Positions 35,783-44,815 are shown, numbered from the stretch's first letter. The stretch: 64,000 nt of DNA from CAZHTS01 sp964535315 (GCA_964535315.1 CAZHTS010000001.1:62001-126000); one strand, 5' to 3'. A program made the numbers and translations. The notes: a model not told the origin generated them from the sequence alone.

Positions 35783-35796
35783 CAAACGATCGTTTG
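35783..35796. promoter_or_regulatory. Perfect 14-bp palindrome, probable operator of the maltose-type operon
   Basis: CAAACGATCGTTTG is fully symmetric with a central CG pair, as in LacI-family operators. It lies 24-37 nt upstream of the binding-protein start. CGTTTGAAT, beginning inside it, recurs at 35965-35973 near the divergent regulator start. Confidence 0.6.
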
Positions 35797-35913
35797 AATC
35801 GGTTGAATGGATTTTTTGCGCAACGCCGTAAATAGATCGTCGAAAAGCCAACACCTCCTTCCCTTGTATTTGGACTCACGCTGGCGATTTCAGGCACACC
35901 CGCCGGGCCATTT

Positions 35914-35944
35914 GACAATTTTTGGAATATAATTAACATATTCC
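35914..35944. promoter_or_regulatory. Divergent control region with inverted repeat
   Basis: A perfect 7-bp inverted repeat GGAATAT (35924-35930) / ATATTCC (35938-35944) overlaps a possible plus-strand promoter. That promoter is TTGACA at 35912-35917 with a TAACAT 16 nt later. It lies upstream of the BTAD regulator and could be its autoregulatory site. The rest of the 297-nt divergent gap holds no gene. Confidence 0.4.
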
Positions 35945-36056
35945 AGGCGCGACGGCACCTCAAGCGTTTGAATAAAGTTTAAGCTCGATCCGTCCCACAA
36001 ATGTGACAGGGCGCGTGACAATTCTCGTCCAGTTTGGCACACTGCGGAGACCATTT

Positions 36057-39000
36057 GTGAACAATCTCAAACTGATGGTGATGGGCCCCCCCTCACTACA
36101 GCGCGACGGGCAAATCGTTGAAATTGGCCGGCGTAAATCGCTGGCCTTGTTGGTGTACCTGGCGCTCAACTCTCAGGCCTACAGCCGCGAGACTCTGGTA
36201 GAACTGCTCTGGCCGGGTCTCCCCCCAGAACAGGGACGCGCCTCCTTACGCCGCATCCTCTCTGACCTCAACAAGGAGTGCGGTGAAATTGGCCTGGAAA
36301 TCAACGGCGACAGTGTCTCCTGGCCGGCCCCAGACGTTTGGGTCGACGCCCTCGAAATTCGTGCCCGGCGCGACGCCATTCGCCAGCACGAACACGCCGA
36401 CGGTGAACTGTGCGCCGGCTGCCTCGAGCACGCCGTCCGCCTCACCCAACTCTACCGCGACCATTTCCTGGCCGGTTTCTCCCTGCCCGACTGCCCGGCT
36501 TACGACGAATGGCAATTCTTTCAATCGGAGACGCGCCTCCAGGATCTGGCCGGCGCGTTGCGCGACCTGGTGCGGTACCACCTCCGCAACCAGCAGCCCG
36601 CCGAAGCGCTGGACTACGCCCGGCGTTGGTCGGCCCTCGATCCGTTGTTAGAAGAACCTCATCTGGCCCTGATGCAAATCTACCAGGCCAGCGCCCAGCG
36701 CCCGGCCGCACTGCGCGAGTATCGCGAGTATGCCCGCCTGTTGGCCCAGGAATTGGGCGTCGCACCCGGCAGCGAAATCGAAGATCTGCACCGCGCCATC
36801 CAGCAGGAACCGCCCACCGCCGGCGCACCGGGCGGTTCCCCGCCTGCCAACCTGCCCGCCCAAAGCACTCCTTTTGTCGGACGCAAAGGCGAACTGTCCG
36901 AGATCGCCCGCCTGTTAACCGATCCCGATTGCCGGCTGGTGACCCTGGTTGGCCCGGGCGGCGGCGGCAAAACGCGCCTGGCCATTCAGGCGGCGGGACA
37001 GGTCGTCACCCACTTCAAAGACGGCATCTTCTTCGTCCCGCTCGAAGCCGTACCCAACGGCGACGCCCTCGTCCCGGCCATTTCTGGCGCCTTTCGCTTC
37101 GCCAATTTCCGCATCGACGAGATGCAATCGCAGTTGCTCTCCTATCTGAAAAAAAAGCGCCTGCTGCTCGTCCTGGATAATTTCGATCATCTCTCCGCCG
37201 CCGTTCCACTGGTGGACGAAATCCTGCACGCCGCCCCCGGTGTCAGCCTGCTGGTCACCTCACGCCAGAAACTCAACCTGCAATCCGAGCACCTGCTGCG
37301 CCTGGAAGGGCTCGAGTTCCCCGAGCCCGACACCGCGCCCGATTCGCCTGCGGACTGGCAACAATACAGCGCCGTCCAGCTCTTTTTGCAAAGCGCCCGG
37401 CGCGCCCGGCCCAGCTTCGATCCACACCCGGACGAATGGCCGTTAATCGCCCACATCTGCCGCGTCCTCGACGGACTGCCGCTGGCCATCCTGCTCGCCG
37501 CCGGCTGGGTAGAAATGCTCTCGTTGGAACAGATCGCCGCCGAACTGGAAAGCGGACTGGATTTCCTCGAAAATCACATGGCCGACCTGCCCGAGCGGCA
37601 CCGCAGCATCCGCACCGTATTCGACAGCGCCTGGAAACTATTGGCCGAGCCCGAGCGCGCCATCCTGATGAAACTGGCAATCTTCAGCGCCGGCTTCAGT
37701 CGCGAGGCAGCCCAGACGGTCGCCGGAGCATCGCTGCTCAGCCTGCGCACCCTCGTCAACAAGTCTCTGCTGCGCCCGGATATTACCTCCGGTCGCTACA
37801 CCATCCATCCTTTGCTGCGTAACTTCGCCGCCGAAAAACTTCACGCCGCCGGTCTATACGAACAAATCGGCTGCCTGCACAGCCGCTATTTTTGCGCCCT
37901 GCTCCACCAACGCGAGGCCGACATCAAGGGGTTGCAACCGCTCAGCATCGTGGCGCAGCTCACCCCCGATCTGGAAAACATCCGCACAGCCTGGTTGTGG
38001 GCCATCCAGCACCGTGACTTTGCTGCCGTAGACCAGGTCATTGAGTTTCTCTCGATTTATTTCATCACCCGCGGCATGTGGGTGGAAGCCGAAACGCTCT
38101 TTGGTCAGGCGCGCCAGGCGCTCGCCCCACTCCCCGGCGAAGAGCCCGGGTTGGTCTGGGCTCGCCTGTTGACCTATTTCTACGGCCACCGCAGCCACAG
38201 CCATGCAATCGTGGAACAAGGGCTTGAGATCGCCCGCCGCTACGGCAATGCCAGCGCCGTCGCCCACGGGGAAGCGGAACTGGGCTGGCTGCACGTCAGC
38301 ACAGCCTGCTACGCCGAAGCCATCCCTCATTTTCGCCAGGCGCTCTCGTTTTACGAAGCGCAGGGTGAGGCGCACTACATCATCCCCTTGCGTCGGGCAT
38401 TGACCTTTTGCCACATGGCCACCGCCGAATGGGAACAGGCGTTGTCCATCAGCCGCGACACCCTTGATCTCAGCCATGCCCTGGGAGATCGCCGCCGGCT
38501 GGCCGAGAGTCTGAACACCAGCGGCTCGCTGGCGCTCTTCATGGGTGATTACGAACGCGCCGCCCGCGACCTGGAAGACGCCTATCTTCTACAGCACGAT
38601 CTCAACGACTGGACCGATATGGCAGCCGGCTGCCTGATGCTGGCCTGGCTGCACCTGCTGCGTGGCGACCTGGAAGGCGCCCTGAACCTGGCCGAAGAGG
38701 TCGTGCAGGCCGCTCGCGGCGCCAATATGCGCGAGGCGCGCGGTATCGCCCAGGTACAGCGCGGCCTGATCGCCTGCCTGCGCGGCGATCAGGTCACCGC
38801 TCGCCGCCGTCTGGAAGAGAGCCGCCAGATTCTGCTGGACCCCGAATTGCGCCCGTGGGCCAGCGCCATCAACCCCGGCATCCTCTACCTGACCGCCTGG
38901 GGTACCGCCATCATCGCCCTGGATCTAAACGACCTGCCGCTCGCCCGCCAGTACATGAGCCGGGCCCTCGAGCAGCGCGCCACCCGGCATAGCCCGGCGG

Positions 39001-39173
39001 CGCGCGCCTGGGGCCTGCCGTTGGCCGCCGTCCTGCTCACCCTGCAGGATCGCCCAACGCCAGCCATCCGCTACCTGGCCCGCGCCGACCACCACCCGCA
39101 GCGCCTGACTGGCTGGAGCGACCACTGGACCCTGCTGGCCCGGGTGCGCGCCATACTGGCGAAATCGACGTAA
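36057..39173 (+). CDS. BTAD-domain STAND regulator (SARP/AfsR/MalT-like) with TPR repeats
   Basis: Large transcriptional regulator of 1038 residues. The order is: winged-helix DNA-binding domain (about 1-95), bacterial transcriptional activation domain BTAD (about 95-245), Pro/Gly linker, NB-ARC/AAA-type ATPase (about 262-560) with Walker A GPGGGGKT at 299-306 and Walker B LLLVLDNFDHL, and C-terminal TPR-like helical repeats to the end. The GTG at 36057 with GGAGA 8 nt upstream is preferred. A GTG at 36003 would add 18 unconserved residues. It is divergent from the maltose-type operon, so control of that operon is a fair guess. Ligand or protein binding to the TPR part probably switches the ATPase. 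Confidence 0.9.
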   Translation: MNNLKLMVMGPPSLQRDGQIVEIGRRKSLALLVYLALNSQAYSRETLVELLWPGLPPEQGRASLRRILSDLNKECGEIGLEINGDSVSWPAPDVWVDALEIRARRDAIRQHEHADGELCAGCLEHAVRLTQLYRDHFLAGFSLPDCPAYDEWQFFQSETRLQDLAGALRDLVRYHLRNQQPAEALDYARRWSALDPLLEEPHLALMQIYQASAQRPAALREYREYARLLAQELGVAPGSEIEDLHRAIQQEPPTAGAPGGSPPANLPAQSTPFVGRKGELSEIARLLTDPDCRLVTLVGPGGGGKTRLAIQAAGQVVTHFKDGIFFVPLEAVPNGDALVPAISGAFRFANFRIDEMQSQLLSYLKKKRLLLVLDNFDHLSAAVPLVDEILHAAPGVSLLVTSRQKLNLQSEHLLRLEGLEFPEPDTAPDSPADWQQYSAVQLFLQSARRARPSFDPHPDEWPLIAHICRVLDGLPLAILLAAGWVEMLSLEQIAAELESGLDFLENHMADLPERHRSIRTVFDSAWKLLAEPERAILMKLAIFSAGFSREAAQTVAGASLLSLRTLVNKSLLRPDITSGRYTIHPLLRNFAAEKLHAAGLYEQIGCLHSRYFCALLHQREADIKGLQPLSIVAQLTPDLENIRTAWLWAIQHRDFAAVDQVIEFLSIYFITRGMWVEAETLFGQARQALAPLPGEEPGLVWARLLTYFYGHRSHSHAIVEQGLEIARRYGNASAVAHGEAELGWLHVSTACYAEAIPHFRQALSFYEAQGEAHYIIPLRRALTFCHMATAEWEQALSISRDTLDLSHALGDRRRLAESLNTSGSLALFMGDYERAARDLEDAYLLQHDLNDWTDMAAGCLMLAWLHLLRGDLEGALNLAEEVVQAARGANMREARGIAQVQRGLIACLRGDQVTARRRLEESRQILLDPELRPWASAINPGILYLTAWGTAIIALDLNDLPLARQYMSRALEQRATRHSPAARAWGLPLAAVLLTLQDRPTPAIRYLARADHHPQRLTGWSDHWTLLARVRAILAKST

Positions 39174-39210
39174 TTACCCCGTCCTCGCTGTATACGCCCG
39201 GGTTCCGCGA

Positions 39211-39216
39211 TACAAT
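39211..39216 (+). promoter_or_regulatory. TACAAT -10 box upstream of the RACo-like gene
   Basis: TACAAT lies in the 81-nt gap after the BTAD regulator, about 38 nt before the ATG at 39255. No convincing -35 box is seen. Confidence 0.35.
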
Positions 39217-39254
39217 CAGAAAAACTCTCCCGGTAGTAACAGGCAGGCGCAACG

Positions 39255-41120
39255 ATGACGTCTACAGAATATTGGATCACCTTTCAACCCATTGGCCGGC
39301 GCGTGCAGGCGCCAGCCGGCGTCGATCTATTGGAAATCGCCCGCCAGGCAGGCATCGACCTGGCGGCGGTATGCGGCGGCAACGGCACGTGCGGCGCATG
39401 CCGGGTGCGCCTGGTCAAAGGCAAACTCTCGGAGCCCACTACCAGCGAGCGGGCCGAATTGACCCCGGCGGAACTGGTTGCCGGTGTCCGCCTGGCCTGT
39501 CAGGCATGCATCCTGGACGAGGCCCACATTGAGATTCCCCCACAGTCGTTGACCGCCCCACAACGCATGCAGATAGAAGGGCTGGAGGAAGAGATCAGCC
39601 TGGACCCGCCTGTATACGCCCTCGACCTGCGTTTGCCGCCGCCGGGCCTGCACGATCTGCGCTCTGACCACACCCGCCTGAACGAAAGCCTGCTCGCCCA
39701 GGGCCAACCTGCCCTCGAATTCCCCCCCGCCGTGCTGTCCGAGTTTTCCGAACAACTACGCGCCGCAAACTGGACGCCGCGCCTGGCAGTTGCCAGTAAT
39801 GGCACGCACCCACGCCTGGTAGCCATCCTGGCGGAGCACACCCCACTGCTGGGGTTGGCGGTGGACATCGGCACAACCAAGCTGGCTGCCTATCTGGTCA
39901 ACCTGGAAGATGGGCAAACCCTGGCTCGCCAGGGGGCAATGAACCCACAAATCGCCTACGGCGAGGACGTAGTCAGCCGCATTGCCTATGCGAATGAACA
40001 CGAACACGGGCGCCACACGCTCCAGCACCGCCTGGTGCAAACGCTTAACACCCTGGCAGAAGAACTGTGCCGCCAGATCAACGCCGACCGGCGCCAGATC
40101 GTGGCGGCGGTCATGGTCGGCAACACCGCCATGCACCATCTGCTGTGCGGGCTGCCGGTACGCCAGTTGGGCGCCGCCCCCTACCTGGCCGCAGTCAGCG
40201 CCGCTCTCGACTTGCCCGCCGCCGGGTTGGGGCTTGACCTGGCGCCCGGCGCGAACGTATACCTGCCGCCCAACATCGCCGGCTACGTCGGCGCCGACCA
40301 CGTCGCCATGCTGCTCGCCACTCAAGCCTGGCGCGCCGGGCGCACCCGCGTGGCCTTGGACATCGGCACCAACACCGAAATCACCCTGGCGCACAACGGC
40401 CACTTATACTGCTGCGCCTGCGCCTCAGGCCCGGCCTTCGAGGGCGCACACATCCAGGCCGGCATGCGCGCCGCCCCCGGCGCCATCGAACGCGTGCGGA
40501 TCGAGGGCCAGAGCGTACAGATTCAAACGATCAACGCCCAGCCGCCGGTCGGCATCTGCGGCTCGGGTATCCTGGACGCCGTGGCCGAAATGCTCAACGC
40601 CGGTGTGATCGACGAACGCGGGGTGTTAAACAAAAACCACGCCCGTGTACAGCGTGAGCCGGGTGGGCGTCGCTCCGCCTTCGTCCTGGTGCCCGCTGCC
40701 CAGAGCGGCACCGGCCAGGACATACGGATTACACGCAGCGACGTCAACGAGATCCAGCTCGCCAAAGGCGCCATCCGCGCCGGCGTGGAGTTGCTGCTGG
40801 CCGAAGCCGGCATCCCCGCCGCGGCGGTCGAGGATTTCATCGTTGCCGGGGCGTTTGGCACCTATATCCACATTCCCAGTGCGCTGCGGGTGGGCATGTT
40901 TCCAGACCTGCCGCCGGAACGTTTTCGCCAGGTCGGCAACGCTGCCGGCGCCGGCGCAAAACATCTGCTGCTCTCACATCATAAACGCCAGGAGGCCGAT
41001 GCCATCGCCGCGAGCGAGCATTATGTGGAACTGACCGCGCACAGCGATTTCACCAACGTTTTTGTCCGCTATATGAGTTTCGAGAGAGATGATGAACCCC
41101 CTTCCGCTCAAAAACCGTGA
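39255..41120 (+). CDS. RACo-like corrinoid-protein reductive activator ([2Fe-2S] + ASKHA ATPase)
   Basis: Protein of 621 residues of the DUF4445/RACo family. These enzymes use ATP to drive electron transfer that re-reduces the inactive Co(II) state of corrinoid proteins in methyl transfer. An N-terminal plant-type ferredoxin domain has Cys40, Cys46, Cys49 and Cys82 (CGGNGTCGAC ... LACQAC). A linker leads to an ASKHA-fold ATPase from about residue 195 with LGLAVDIGTTKLAAYLV, RVALDIGTNTEI, GICGSGILDAV and the ending VAGAFGTYI. No corrinoid protein or methyltransferase gene is visible nearby, so its client is elsewhere. Its 3' end overlaps the next gene by about 30 nt. Confidence 0.9.
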   Translation: MTSTEYWITFQPIGRRVQAPAGVDLLEIARQAGIDLAAVCGGNGTCGACRVRLVKGKLSEPTTSERAELTPAELVAGVRLACQACILDEAHIEIPPQSLTAPQRMQIEGLEEEISLDPPVYALDLRLPPPGLHDLRSDHTRLNESLLAQGQPALEFPPAVLSEFSEQLRAANWTPRLAVASNGTHPRLVAILAEHTPLLGLAVDIGTTKLAAYLVNLEDGQTLARQGAMNPQIAYGEDVVSRIAYANEHEHGRHTLQHRLVQTLNTLAEELCRQINADRRQIVAAVMVGNTAMHHLLCGLPVRQLGAAPYLAAVSAALDLPAAGLGLDLAPGANVYLPPNIAGYVGADHVAMLLATQAWRAGRTRVALDIGTNTEITLAHNGHLYCCACASGPAFEGAHIQAGMRAAPGAIERVRIEGQSVQIQTINAQPPVGICGSGILDAVAEMLNAGVIDERGVLNKNHARVQREPGGRRSAFVLVPAAQSGTGQDIRITRSDVNEIQLAKGAIRAGVELLLAEAGIPAAAVEDFIVAGAFGTYIHIPSALRVGMFPDLPPERFRQVGNAAGAGAKHLLLSHHKRQEADAIAASEHYVELTAHSDFTNVFVRYMSFERDDEPPSAQKP

Positions 41121-42177
41121 ACCCATCCAGCGCCAGCAGGCCGAATACTATCTACTGCTCACCCTGCTCAGTTTCGCCACCTCGGTGTCGCTGACCCGCC
41201 TGTTTCTCGATCTGACCGGTTATCCGCAAATCGGCAACAGCGAACTACATATCGCCCATGTCCTGTGGGGCGGCGTCTTGTTGTTCATCGCTGCGTTGTT
41301 GCCGCTGGTCTTCGCCAACCGCTGGGTCTATACCTGGAACGCCATCCTGGCCGGGGTGGGCGTCGGGCTGTTCATCGATGAGGTCGGCAAATTCATCACC
41401 CAGAACAACGACTATTTCTATCCGGCAGCAGCGCCGATCATCTATGCCTTTTTTATGCTGACCGTGCTGCTCTATCTGCAAATCAAGCGCCGGCGTAAAG
41501 AGGACGCCCGTACCCAGTTGTACCATATCCTGGATGATCTGGAAGAGGTGCTCGACCACGACCTCTCGCCCAGCGAGCGCGCCCGCATCAACGAACGGCT
41601 GGAAGAGGTGGCGCGCCAGAAGAACGCCCCAAACCTGGCCCGTCTGGCCGCCATGCTCGATGAGTTCGTCAGTCACGAAGAATTGTACCTGGCGCCCGAG
41701 ACGCCGCCGCTCTACGAACGGTTTTGCCGGCGCTGCGCCGAGTTCGAACGGCGTTGGCTGAAGCGCGGGCGGTATCGTGCCATCTTAGGCGGCGGGTTGA
41801 TCGCCTGGGGATTGTGGGCCATCTCTTACCCGCTGCAAATTTTCTTCAGCCTGCGTACTCCGGAAGAAGTACGTCACCTGCTCAATGAACTGGTCAACCA
41901 GCGCCTGGTGCGCAGCGCCAGCGGCTTGAGCTGGTTTGAGGTGCGCATCGGCCTGGAGGGCTCGGTCGGGTTATTGCTGCTGGTGGCGGCCTTCCTGTTA
42001 TTGGCCGGCAAGGAACGACAGGCCATCTCGCTCGCCTATCTCGGCTTGCTGCTCTCGCTGGTGGTGATCAACCTGTTGATCTTCTACTTTGACCAGTTCT
42101 CGACCATCGTGCAGGCCTGCGTTCAGTTCGCCTTACTGCTCGGTCTGCTGCGCTATCGCCAGCTATATCAGAAATAA
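41089..42177 (+). CDS. Uncharacterised eight-helix membrane protein
   Basis: Protein of 362 residues that I do not recognise. Four membrane helices occupy about residues 20-130 (LLTLLSFATSVSLTRLFL, VLWGGVLLFIAALLPLVF, AILAGVGVGLFIDEVGKFI, APIIYAFFMLTVLLYL). A charged cytoplasmic-type region of about 100 residues follows (DDLEEVLDHDLSPSERARINERLEE), then four more helices to the C-terminus. The region DEVGKFITQNNDYFYPAAAPIIY looks conserved. Two adjacent ATG codons (41089, 41092) lie inside the RACo-like gene, giving a 32-nt overlap and probable translational coupling. Whether it works with the activator is unknown. Confidence 0.8.
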   Translation: MMNPLPLKNREPIQRQQAEYYLLLTLLSFATSVSLTRLFLDLTGYPQIGNSELHIAHVLWGGVLLFIAALLPLVFANRWVYTWNAILAGVGVGLFIDEVGKFITQNNDYFYPAAAPIIYAFFMLTVLLYLQIKRRRKEDARTQLYHILDDLEEVLDHDLSPSERARINERLEEVARQKNAPNLARLAAMLDEFVSHEELYLAPETPPLYERFCRRCAEFERRWLKRGRYRAILGGGLIAWGLWAISYPLQIFFSLRTPEEVRHLLNELVNQRLVRSASGLSWFEVRIGLEGSVGLLLLVAAFLLLAGKERQAISLAYLGLLLSLVVINLLIFYFDQFSTIVQACVQFALLLGLLRYRQLYQK

Positions 42178-42187
42178 AATTTCCCTA

Positions 42188-42216
42188 TTGACAAACGCCT
42201 GCGGTGGAGATACAAT
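42188..42216 (+). promoter_or_regulatory. Consensus sigma-70 promoter of the GntR/SIS/ROK/ABC regulon
   Basis: TTGACA (42188-42193), exactly 17-nt spacer, TACAAT (42211-42216). The predicted start near 42224 is just upstream of the 16-bp palindrome. Confidence 0.85.
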
Positions 42217-42230
42217 CAATTCATAACGTC

Positions 42231-42246
42231 GTCATGACGTCATGAC
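42231..42246. promoter_or_regulatory. Perfect 16-bp palindromic operator (GntR family)
   Basis: GTCATGACGTCATGAC is completely symmetric. It lies about 8-22 nt downstream of the predicted transcription start and 82 nt before the GntR gene. It should be an autoregulatory roadblock site for the GntR/UTRA repressor. Confidence 0.75.
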
Positions 42247-42327
42247 AACCCCGGGTTGGTTGTGCGTAATGGGTTGTCGGCCACATCCGCAGCAAGTCAT
42301 CTCCCAGCACTCTGGATCAGGTATCGC

Positions 42328-43065
42328 ATGCCGCAAACGTTGGATCTCACCAGCCCAATCCCCCTCTATCACCAACTCAAAGCGTATATCGAGGCCCAGA
42401 TTTCTACCGGCGCCTGGACAGCTGGCGAGCGCGTCCCTTCCGAAAGCGAGCTGGGCGACCGCTTCCAGATCAGCCGCACCACGGTGCGCCAGGCCATCGG
42501 CGAACTGGTCAACGAGGGCCTGCTGACCCGTATTCAGGGCAAGGGCACGTTCGTCTCGCAGCCGCGCATCCAGCAGCACCTGGCGCAGTTGACCAGCTTC
42601 ACCCAGGATATGCGCACCCGCCAACGCCGGCCCAGTTCAAAGATTTTACAATTCATCGTCATGCCCTGTCCGGCGCAGACCGCCGCCGCCCTTCAAATCG
42701 GTGAAGGCGAACCCGTTTACAAGCTCAAGCGCTTGCGCATGGCCGACGAAAACCCGATGGCGGTTGAGACTGCCTACCTGACCCACCGGCTCTTTCCTAC
42801 GCTGATGGAAGAAGACCTGGGCAACCAATCGCTCTACGAAACGCTCAAACTAAAATTCAACACCGCCGCGGCGCGCGCCACCCAACAGATGGAAGCAATT
42901 GCCTGCCCCAGTGAAGAAGCCCGCCTGCTGGGCATGCACAAGGGCTGCCCCATCCTGCACATCTACCGCACCACCTATAACCAGGACAACCGTCCGTTTG
43001 AAAATGTCGAATCTTACTACCGCAGCGACAGTTACATCTTCCACGTCGAGATCTTTAGCAAATAA
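42328..43065 (+). CDS. GntR family regulator with UTRA sensor domain
   Basis: Repressor-type regulator of 245 residues. The N-terminal winged helix (about 8-75) begins PIPLYHQLKAYIEAQI and contains RVPSESELGDRFQISRTTVRQAI, the GntR signature. Residues ~95-240 form a UTRA effector domain with GEGEPVYKLKRLRMAD and a C-terminal RTTYNQDNRPFENVESYYRSD. It resembles NagR/HutC members that sense phosphorylated sugars. ATG 42328 matches the usual start; the upstream in-frame extension includes operator DNA and is rejected. It is the first gene of the sugar operon that continues to 50220, and probably binds the palindrome at 42231-42246. Confidence 0.94.
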   Translation: MPQTLDLTSPIPLYHQLKAYIEAQISTGAWTAGERVPSESELGDRFQISRTTVRQAIGELVNEGLLTRIQGKGTFVSQPRIQQHLAQLTSFTQDMRTRQRRPSSKILQFIVMPCPAQTAAALQIGEGEPVYKLKRLRMADENPMAVETAYLTHRLFPTLMEEDLGNQSLYETLKLKFNTAAARATQQMEAIACPSEEARLLGMHKGCPILHIYRTTYNQDNRPFENVESYYRSDSYIFHVEIFSK

Positions 43066-43068
43066 CCC

Positions 43069-43839
43069 ATGAGCAAACCTTCCTCCCCAACCAATCACCT
43101 GCCGGGAATGGCGCAGTACCTGTCCGCCATTCAACAATTACAAGAAGACGTCGTGGCGCGCCAGCAAAGCGTACTGGACGAAATCGCCAGCCGCATGGTA
43201 ACGGTCATCCAGAACGACGGGCGCATCTTCCTCTTTGGCAGCGGCCACTCGCACATGCTGGCAGAAGAGGCTTTCTACCGCGCCGGCGGGCTGGCCTGCG
43301 CCGTACCCGTCTTCCATTCCGGATTGATGCTGCACGAAAGCGCCCACTTGAGCAGCCGCCTGGAGCGCACCCCCGGGTTGGCGGCCGATCTCTTGCATCG
43401 TTACGACCCGCAGCCGGGTGAAATGCTGTTCATCTACTCCAACAGCGGCGTCAATCATCTGCCGGTGGAGATGGCGCTGCTCGCCCGTCAGAAAGGACTG
43501 ATCACGGTGGCAGTTTGCTCGTTGGCCTACAGCCAGGTGGCCCCCCTCTCGACGCTCGGCCAACGCCTGTACGAAGTGTGCGATTATACCCTGGATAACG
43601 GCGGCCAACCGGGCGACGCCCTGGTGGCGATCGAAGGCTCTGCCTGGCGCGCCGGCCCCAGTTCCACCATCGTCGCCAGCCTGCTGTGGAATGGGCTGGT
43701 GATCGAGGCCCTGCAACGTCTCCAGCAGATGGGCATTCAACCGCCCGTCTTTGCCAGCCTGAATATGATGCAAGGTGCGACCGAGCACAACGCCGTATTG
43801 CTGGAAAAATGGCGCCAGCGCAACCCCCACCTCGCCTAG
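43069..43839 (+). CDS. SIS-domain phosphosugar-binding protein (UPF0309 type)
   Basis: Protein of 256 residues with a sugar isomerase (SIS) domain. FLFGSGHSHMLAEEAFYRAGG near residues 51-71 and IYSNSGVNHLPVEMALLARQKG near 125-146 are the phosphosugar-binding loops typical of UPF0309 proteins. Members bind or isomerise amino-sugar phosphates. It starts 3 nt after the GntR stop and is followed after 10 nt by the ROK gene, so regulator, phosphosugar protein and kinase are made together. That supports amino-sugar or related hexose catabolism. Isomerase versus etherase or deaminase chemistry cannot be settled from sequence. Confidence 0.87.
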   Translation: MSKPSSPTNHLPGMAQYLSAIQQLQEDVVARQQSVLDEIASRMVTVIQNDGRIFLFGSGHSHMLAEEAFYRAGGLACAVPVFHSGLMLHESAHLSSRLERTPGLAADLLHRYDPQPGEMLFIYSNSGVNHLPVEMALLARQKGLITVAVCSLAYSQVAPLSTLGQRLYEVCDYTLDNGGQPGDALVAIEGSAWRAGPSSTIVASLLWNGLVIEALQRLQQMGIQPPVFASLNMMQGATEHNAVLLEKWRQRNPHLA

Positions 43840-43849
43840 GAGAAAGTTC

Positions 43850-44815
43850 ATGAGCAAAAACTTAGCTATCGGTATCGACCTCGGCGGAACCAAGATTGCC
43901 AGCACGCTGATCGACAAGAGCGGCGAAATCCTGACCACCAGCCTGATCGCCACCCACCCCGAGCGCGGCCCGCAGTCGGTGATCGACGACATCGTGCGCG
44001 AGATCAACTCGCTGAGCGAAACGGCCCGCCTGGCAGGTGAGACCGTGCAGGGCATCGGCATCGGCACACCCGGGCAGGTTAATTCAGAAGCCGGGACAGT
44101 CACCAACGCCGTCAACCTGGGCTGGACGCACGTCGAGCTGGTGAAAGAGATCCAGCGCCGTCTGCCCAAGCCTGTGCCGATCTTCATCCAGAAGGACGCC
44201 AACGCCAGCACGTTGGGCGAGCATTATCTGGGCGCCGGGCGCGGTCACCGTGACTTTGTTTTCCTCACCATTGGCTCCGGGCTGGGCGGCGGGCTGCTGG
44301 TCAACGGCCGGCTGGTGACGGGCAGCAACTGGAACGCAGCAGAAGTAGGCCACATCGTCATCGACCCCGACGGACGCAAATGCGCCTGCGGGCTGCGTGG
44401 CTGCGCCGAAACGGTTGTCTCCGGCCCTGGTCTGTTGGCGGTTACCCAGGAACTGCTCAGCGAGGGCAAATACAGCAACAGCCGGCTGCGCGCCGGGGCG
44501 ACGCTCAACACCACCGGCGTCATTGCCTCGATCCGCTCAGGTGACCCGCTGGCACGCGCCGCCATCAACGAGGTGGGCCGCTGGCTGGGCATCGTCGCCG
44601 CAAGCTGCGTCACCCTGCTCAACCCCTCACTGCTCGTCCTGGGCGGCGGCATCGGCCTGGCAGCCTTTGAATTTTTGCAGCCGGTAGTCAAAGCAGAAAT
44701 CGAAAAACGCGTCCTGTCCGCCAGTACGCACGACCTGAAAATCTCACCCTCCCTGGTGGCCTCCAGCGCCACCGGCCCGGCCTGTCTGGTCTGGTACGGT
44801 CTGGACGGAAGCTGA
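43850..44815 (+). CDS. ROK family sugar kinase
   Basis: Protein of 321 residues. The N-terminal phosphate loop is IGIDLGGTKIASTLIDKSG. The glycine-rich IGIGTPGQVN and the catalytic-Asp region IFIQKDANASTLGEH are present. The ROK zinc signature is CACGLRGCAETVVSG (residues about 178-192), preceded by a histidine in EVGHIVI. There is no N-terminal HTH, so it is a kinase, probably for glucose, N-acetylglucosamine or N-acetylmannosamine. It has AGGAGAAAG upstream of ATG 43850. The position between the SIS protein and the importer suggests it phosphorylates the imported sugar. Confidence 0.93.
   Translation: MSKNLAIGIDLGGTKIASTLIDKSGEILTTSLIATHPERGPQSVIDDIVREINSLSETARLAGETVQGIGIGTPGQVNSEAGTVTNAVNLGWTHVELVKEIQRRLPKPVPIFIQKDANASTLGEHYLGAGRGHRDFVFLTIGSGLGGGLLVNGRLVTGSNWNAAEVGHIVIDPDGRKCACGLRGCAETVVSGPGLLAVTQELLSEGKYSNSRLRAGATLNTTGVIASIRSGDPLARAAINEVGRWLGIVAASCVTLLNPSLLVLGGGIGLAAFEFLQPVVKAEIEKRVLSASTHDLKISPSLVASSATGPACLVWYGLDGS

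Noticed and set aside
34020..35831. Long plus-strand open frame opposite the MalE/MalF-type genes
   Set aside because: It is antisense to conserved transporter genes and crosses the intergenic hairpins and operator; no recognisable domain.
41089..41120. Possible frameshift or misassembly at the RACo/membrane-protein overlap
   Set aside because: Both proteins have plausible complete termini and an ATG pair after a GAGAGA stretch, so a true 32-nt overlap is the simpler reading.
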